Source: Methanobacteriota archaeon
Lineage (GTDB): Archaea > Thermoplasmatota > Poseidoniia > Poseidoniales > Poseidoniaceae
DNA: 8,443 bases
Assembly (NCBI GenBank): GCA_018645535.1
Contig: JABGWN010000217.1
Location: 1-8,443 of the forward strand
Direction of reading: 5' to 3'
Program-made: the position numbers and the translations under genes
The notes under the pieces: model-generated
Told to the model about the DNA's origin: nothing
Seen by the model: only the letters and a program-made list of their open reading frames with translations
The model's database searches: none
In this document: positions 5,609 through 8,443 of the stretch, piece by piece
How positions within the stretch are numbered: the first letter of the stretch is position 1
How the letters are laid out: the number at the start of each line of letters is the position of its first letter

Positions 5609-7161
5609 TCCTCAGTTTCGATACGCTCAACTGCAACACAAGGAATTGTGTGGAGACAGTCTTTGTCCATCTCCATGTCTGAAGATTCAACAAGTGGTTC
5701 TAAATCACCCATACCGACGAGCAAACTTGGCCCAGATGCGAGGTAATATACCGATCCAAGCCCATCTCGTGAATTCTCAGCGGATGCGTTTCCATTTGTT
5801 GCGCATTCTCCAGTACATCCGTCTGCAAAAGCAACGTAAACACGACCTTCGAGATCGATGTGTAAATCATTGAAGTCAAGCAAATTACGATTGGAGCCTC
5901 CAATGTCTCGACAATCTCCAGAATTCAAGCAAATCGACCCTCTTTGTACTGGATCATCTGTGACTCTGTACGTATGGAATACAGGCTCATCATCAAGTGC
6001 ATTCAAACTATACGTAATGTAAAGGTGATATGTTGCATTATTTGGAGCATAGTGAGCATTCCCATTCCATGGATTCCCATCAAGGTCTGATTGATTGAGC
6101 ATTTCTGAATTTTCGCTGCCGAGATATGTCACAGCAATTCGTCCTGGGTCTCCAGCATCTGTTTGAGGGAATACTGTAGAAATAACCTGATTTGGAGAAA
6201 TCCGTATACTCTCTTGCTCCCAAGTTTCACCAGAGTCGATTGAACGAGACATGTAAATCCCTTCATCTCCACCTGTCCAAATGTGATATGCATTTGAGGC
6301 AGTATCGGTTGAAACCTCAGAATTCTTTCTTGGATTAGGCGTACCTACATCTTGCCCCATAGACTCTTCGAACCATGAAAACCCATTGTCTTTCGACACA
6401 ATAACCGTCGGTGTTTCGACTCTCGGTGTCAGATATACTGTTCCATCAGGTGCAGTTGAAATAGCTCCGTGAAGACCTCCATTGGATGTAGCCAAACCAA
6501 TAATTTGGCCACCAGCCTCGAATGTTGCTCCACCATCAAAACTTGTGAAGCAGAAAATTCCAACGAGTTTGTTGTAGCAGTAATAGACCGCTGTCTCATA
6601 GAAACTTCCAGTGAATTGACCCAATGCCCCATAACCTGAAGTTGTCCATGGGCCGCTTGCAAGTTTGATGTGGTCATTGATTGGAGTTGTTCCTGAATCA
6701 TGAGGATTCCCCAACCAAGATTCTCCGTCGTCATCGCTCCAACAAATCCAAGATGTCTCAAGACCAATCATCTGAACATTGAAAATACGATCTGTTATTG
6801 TATCGACCCATCCATAAGGGTCACTTGTTGTTGGAGAACACTGAATAGGATCTTGGGTCTCTTCCCAAGACACGCCTCCATCACAAGACCGCATGACCTT
6901 CTCCATGGCAATGAAGAAGACACAGCCACTTGAAGTAATGCCAATACTCGGTTCTTTGCCAGTTTCACCAACATCACTGAATTGGAATGTCATTTCAATA
7001 GGAGGTGCATTCGTAGCGTCCCCATATTTATCTGTAACAAAATATTGAGTTTCCACTTCCACTTCTGGCTCAACCATTTCTACAACTTCTTCGTTTCCAA
7101 AACACCCTGAAAGTGAAAGAGTCAACATCAAGAATGTCAGCAACATTGCTAGGCTACGCAT
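5605..7161 (-). CDS. Secreted lipoprotein with Asp-box (BNR) beta-propeller
   Basis: The likely product is 518 residues starting at ATG 7161. A TTG 15 nt upstream is open but would only lengthen the signal peptide. Residues 1-20 (MRSLAMLLTFLMLTLSLSGC) are a lipoprotein signal with the lipobox LSGC, so Cys20 should be lipidated on the outer face. An acidic linker (23-38) follows. Five Asp-boxes of the form S-x-D-x-G-x-T/S-W/F appear: SCDGGVSW (92-99), SDDDGESW (142-149), SFDGGATF (207-214), SKDNGFSW (256-263) and SIDSGETW (307-314). These mark blades of a sialidase-like propeller. The catalytic arginine triad of sialidases is not evident to me, so an enzyme role is unproven; binding or glycan recognition is equally possible. 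It is cysteine-rich for a cytoplasmic protein, which fits export. It lies downstream of the Ca-repeat protein on the same strand with a 76-nt gap. No strong Shine-Dalgarno site precedes ATG 7161, but an AAGGTCAT site sits before an ATG-TGA pair at 7180-7185. Confidence 0.8.
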   Translation of the reverse strand: MRSLAMLLTFLMLTLSLSGCFGNEEVVEMVEPEVEVETQYFVTDKYGDATNAPPIEMTFQFSDVGETGKEPSIGITSSGCVFFIAMEKVMRSCDGGVSWEETQDPIQCSPTTSDPYGWVDTITDRIFNVQMIGLETSWICWSDDDGESWLGNPHDSGTTPINDHIKLASGPWTTSGYGALGQFTGSFYETAVYYCYNKLVGIFCFTSFDGGATFEAGGQIIGLATSNGGLHGAISTAPDGTVYLTPRVETPTVIVSKDNGFSWFEESMGQDVGTPNPRKNSEVSTDTASNAYHIWTGGDEGIYMSRSIDSGETWEQESIRISPNQVISTVFPQTDAGDPGRIAVTYLGSENSEMLNQSDLDGNPWNGNAHYAPNNATYHLYITYSLNALDDEPVFHTYRVTDDPVQRGSICLNSGDCRDIGGSNRNLLDFNDLHIDLEGRVYVAFADGCTGECATNGNASAENSRDGLGSVYYLASGPSLLVGMGDLEPLVESSDMEMDKDCLHTIPCVAVERIETED

Positions 7162-7237
7162 AGTGTTACGTCCCAAGGGTCACATAATGACCTTCCGATA
7201 GACAAGTATGCCGATTTTGTATCATTTCATTTCCGAA

Positions 7238-8443
7238 TTACTTGAACTGATCGAAGGATGGTGCTGCTGTAGGACGGTTTTCCGGGGCAGTTGAATCATA
7301 CGCCTCCTGATGCTGTGTCCACTCTTTACTAAGTTCATCAGGTCCAGGTTTTGTACGGTTTTGAACGAAAAGAACAACAAGTCCGATAACGGCTAACACC
7401 AGAACAATTCTCCAACCAATATCAAACAGAGAATCCATTCCAGCTTGTTGTGGGAACCAGTCATTAGAATCGGCCACACCATCTCCATCGCTGTCGTATT
7501 TAGCATCCTTATCAAATGGGAACACATCGGCATTATCTCCCAATCCATCGCCATCAGAATCGAGCCATTCGAAGGCACTTTCAGGGAAGGCATCGACATT
7601 ATCTCCAATGCCATCATAATCTTGATCATAGCATTCTGAAGCATCGTATGGCCAAATATCAGCGTTATCACCACAACCATCTCCATCAGAATCAAGCCAT
7701 TCTGTTGAATCATTGACAAAGGCATCGATGTTGTCACCCACCCCATCCAAGTCCGTATCGAACCATTCGGAAGAATTCAGAGGGAATGCATCGATGTTGT
7801 CCCCATATGTATCATTATCACTATCGTACCATTCGGAAGAATCTTGAGGAAACACATCGCCATTGTCACCATAACCATCTCCATCTTCATCAGACCATTC
7901 ATCAATATTTGAAGGGAAGTCATCGACTGAGTCTGCAATGCCATCTCCATCACGATCTGGACATGCAAGAGGAATGAGTGAGAGCCCATATTCGTATGGA
8001 CAATAATCGCTGTTGTCCCCAACGCCGTCAGAATCCCAATCAGACCATTCTTGTTCATCTGCAGGGAACGGATCGCCATTATCACCAACACCGTCTTCAT
8101 CAGTATCGACGCATTCATCAGGATTTAATGGAAATTCATCGCTGTTATCCCCACATCCATCGCTATCAGTATCAGCCCATTCAAGCGGGTCAAGAGGGAA
8201 TACATCAAACCCATCTTTGTATGAATCTGAATCCGAATCAGGATTGCGAGGATCTGTACCTCGCTGACCTTCCTGAATGTTCGAAAGGCCGTCCCCATCA
8301 ATGTCAAGGTCCTCGATATCTGAACAGCCATCTAAATCCAAGTCGGCAAGATGAACTCCTATGATGCCTTTAGGACATTCATCATCATAATCAGGTACTG
8401 AATCATTATCATCATCCCAATCCTCTGAATCTGAACAACCATC
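7238..8443 (-). CDS. Thrombospondin type 3-like Ca-binding repeat protein with C-terminal membrane anchor, C-terminal part
   Basis: The reading frame is open from the right edge (8443) to the TAA at 7238, giving 401 residues; the true start lies outside the window. An in-frame TTG at 8341 is inside a repeat and is not a start. From the edge inward come irregular Asp-rich segments (DGCSDSEDWDDDNDSVPD, DGCSDIEDLDIDGDGLSN) and then 22-residue units of the form DGxGDNxDxFPxxxxEWxDxDx. Each offers the D-x-D-G-D-G-x-x-D pattern that binds Ca2+ in thrombospondin type 3 and related repeats. After the last unit comes a membrane helix (about residues 343-361 of the partial protein, IGWRIVLVLAVIGLVVLFVQ), then NRTK and a polar tail of about 35 residues that should be cytoplasmic. 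The likely role is a rigid extracellular stalk or adhesin whose active domains are upstream of the edge. Low-complexity acidic sequence makes distant homology calls unreliable. Confidence 0.85.
   Translation of the reverse strand, partial: DGCSDSEDWDDDNDSVPDYDDECPKGIIGVHLADLDLDGCSDIEDLDIDGDGLSNIQEGQRGTDPRNPDSDSDSYKDGFDVFPLDPLEWADTDSDGCGDNSDEFPLNPDECVDTDEDGVGDNGDPFPADEQEWSDWDSDGVGDNSDYCPYEYGLSLIPLACPDRDGDGIADSVDDFPSNIDEWSDEDGDGYGDNGDVFPQDSSEWYDSDNDTYGDNIDAFPLNSSEWFDTDLDGVGDNIDAFVNDSTEWLDSDGDGCGDNADIWPYDASECYDQDYDGIGDNVDAFPESAFEWLDSDGDGLGDNADVFPFDKDAKYDSDGDGVADSNDWFPQQAGMDSLFDIGWRIVLVLAVIGLVVLFVQNRTKPGPDELSKEWTQHQEAYDSTAPENRPTAAPSFDQFK
7442..8161 (-). repeat. 66-nt tandem coding repeats (22-residue Ca-binding units)
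   Basis: Units begin at 8161, 8095, 8029, 7945, 7879, 7813, 7747, 7681, 7615, 7549 and 7483 on the minus strand. Spacing is exactly 66 nt except from 8029 to 7945, where it is 84 nt: that unit carries six extra residues and two cysteines (DYCPYEYGLSLIPLACPD). Protein identity between units is high at GDN, FP and EW, while the DNA differs at synonymous positions, so the array is old rather than freshly expanded. Plus-strand and other-frame ORFs across it are shadows of its periodicity. Confidence 0.85.

Noticed and set aside
5605..7161. Calling the Asp-box protein a sialidase
   Set aside because: Asp-boxes occur in many non-sialidase propellers, and I could not identify the catalytic arginine triad or the F/Y-R-I-P motif.
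7162..7176. TTG at 7176 as the lipoprotein start
   Set aside because: ATG 7161 gives a standard signal peptide with Arg at position 2; the TTG adds only five residues and has no clear Shine-Dalgarno site.
7442..8161. CRISPR array suggested by regular spacing
   Set aside because: The period is a coding 22-residue protein unit with no unique spacers between identical repeats.
8339..8341. TTG at 8341 as the start of the Ca-repeat protein
   Set aside because: The same frame continues upstream with further Asp-rich repeat sequence to the window edge, so the start is outside.
7445..8364. Several open frames on the plus strand and in other minus frames across the Ca-repeat gene, rich in His, Ser or Met
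   Set aside because: They are antisense or shifted readings of a 66-nt periodic acidic repeat; their own periodicity follows from it and none has a domain or start signal.

Overview
This window most likely comes from a planktonic marine archaeon of the Thermoplasmatota, with Marine Group II (Poseidoniales) my first guess. The evidence is an archaeal/eukaryal-type PheS of about 500 residues, TATA-like boxes upstream of genes, Shine-Dalgarno sites on some genes, moderate GC, and a surface protein built from long thrombospondin-type-3-like Ca-binding repeats, a protein class I associate with this group. The lineage call is inference; no rRNA or other lineage marker is present.

Layout. Five minus-strand genes run from 4286 down to 1 with short gaps (56, 34, 10 and 37 nt) and could form one transcription unit: an MscS-type mechanosensitive channel, pheS, a YbjQ/DUF74-family protein, a second membrane-anchored YbjQ-like protein, and the N-terminal 178 residues of a CD36/LIMP-2-like protein that runs off the left edge. 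A 146-nt divergent intergenic region (4287-4432) separates this unit from a plus-strand membrane-bound fatty acyl desaturase (4433-5608). The desaturase converges with, and overlaps by 4 nt, a minus-strand lipoprotein with five Asp-box (BNR) motifs (5605-7161). Upstream of the lipoprotein on the same strand is the C-terminal part of a Ca-binding repeat protein with a C-terminal membrane anchor (7238 to the right edge). No gene-free stretch exceeds 150 nt. I saw no tRNA, rRNA, CRISPR or insertion sequence.

How the genes fit together. Almost everything except pheS is membrane or surface biology: osmotic release (MscS), a CD36-like ectodomain protein, membrane-anchored and soluble YbjQ-like proteins, a desaturase, a secreted beta-propeller lipoprotein and a Ca-binding repeat protein. 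The most notable item is the CD36-like gene. That family is best known from animals and other eukaryotes as a receptor and transporter for long-chain fatty acids, lipoproteins and cholesterol. Here it lies 4 kb from a fatty acyl desaturase in what looks like an archaeal genome. A functional link between the two in handling exogenous fatty acids is a hypothesis only.
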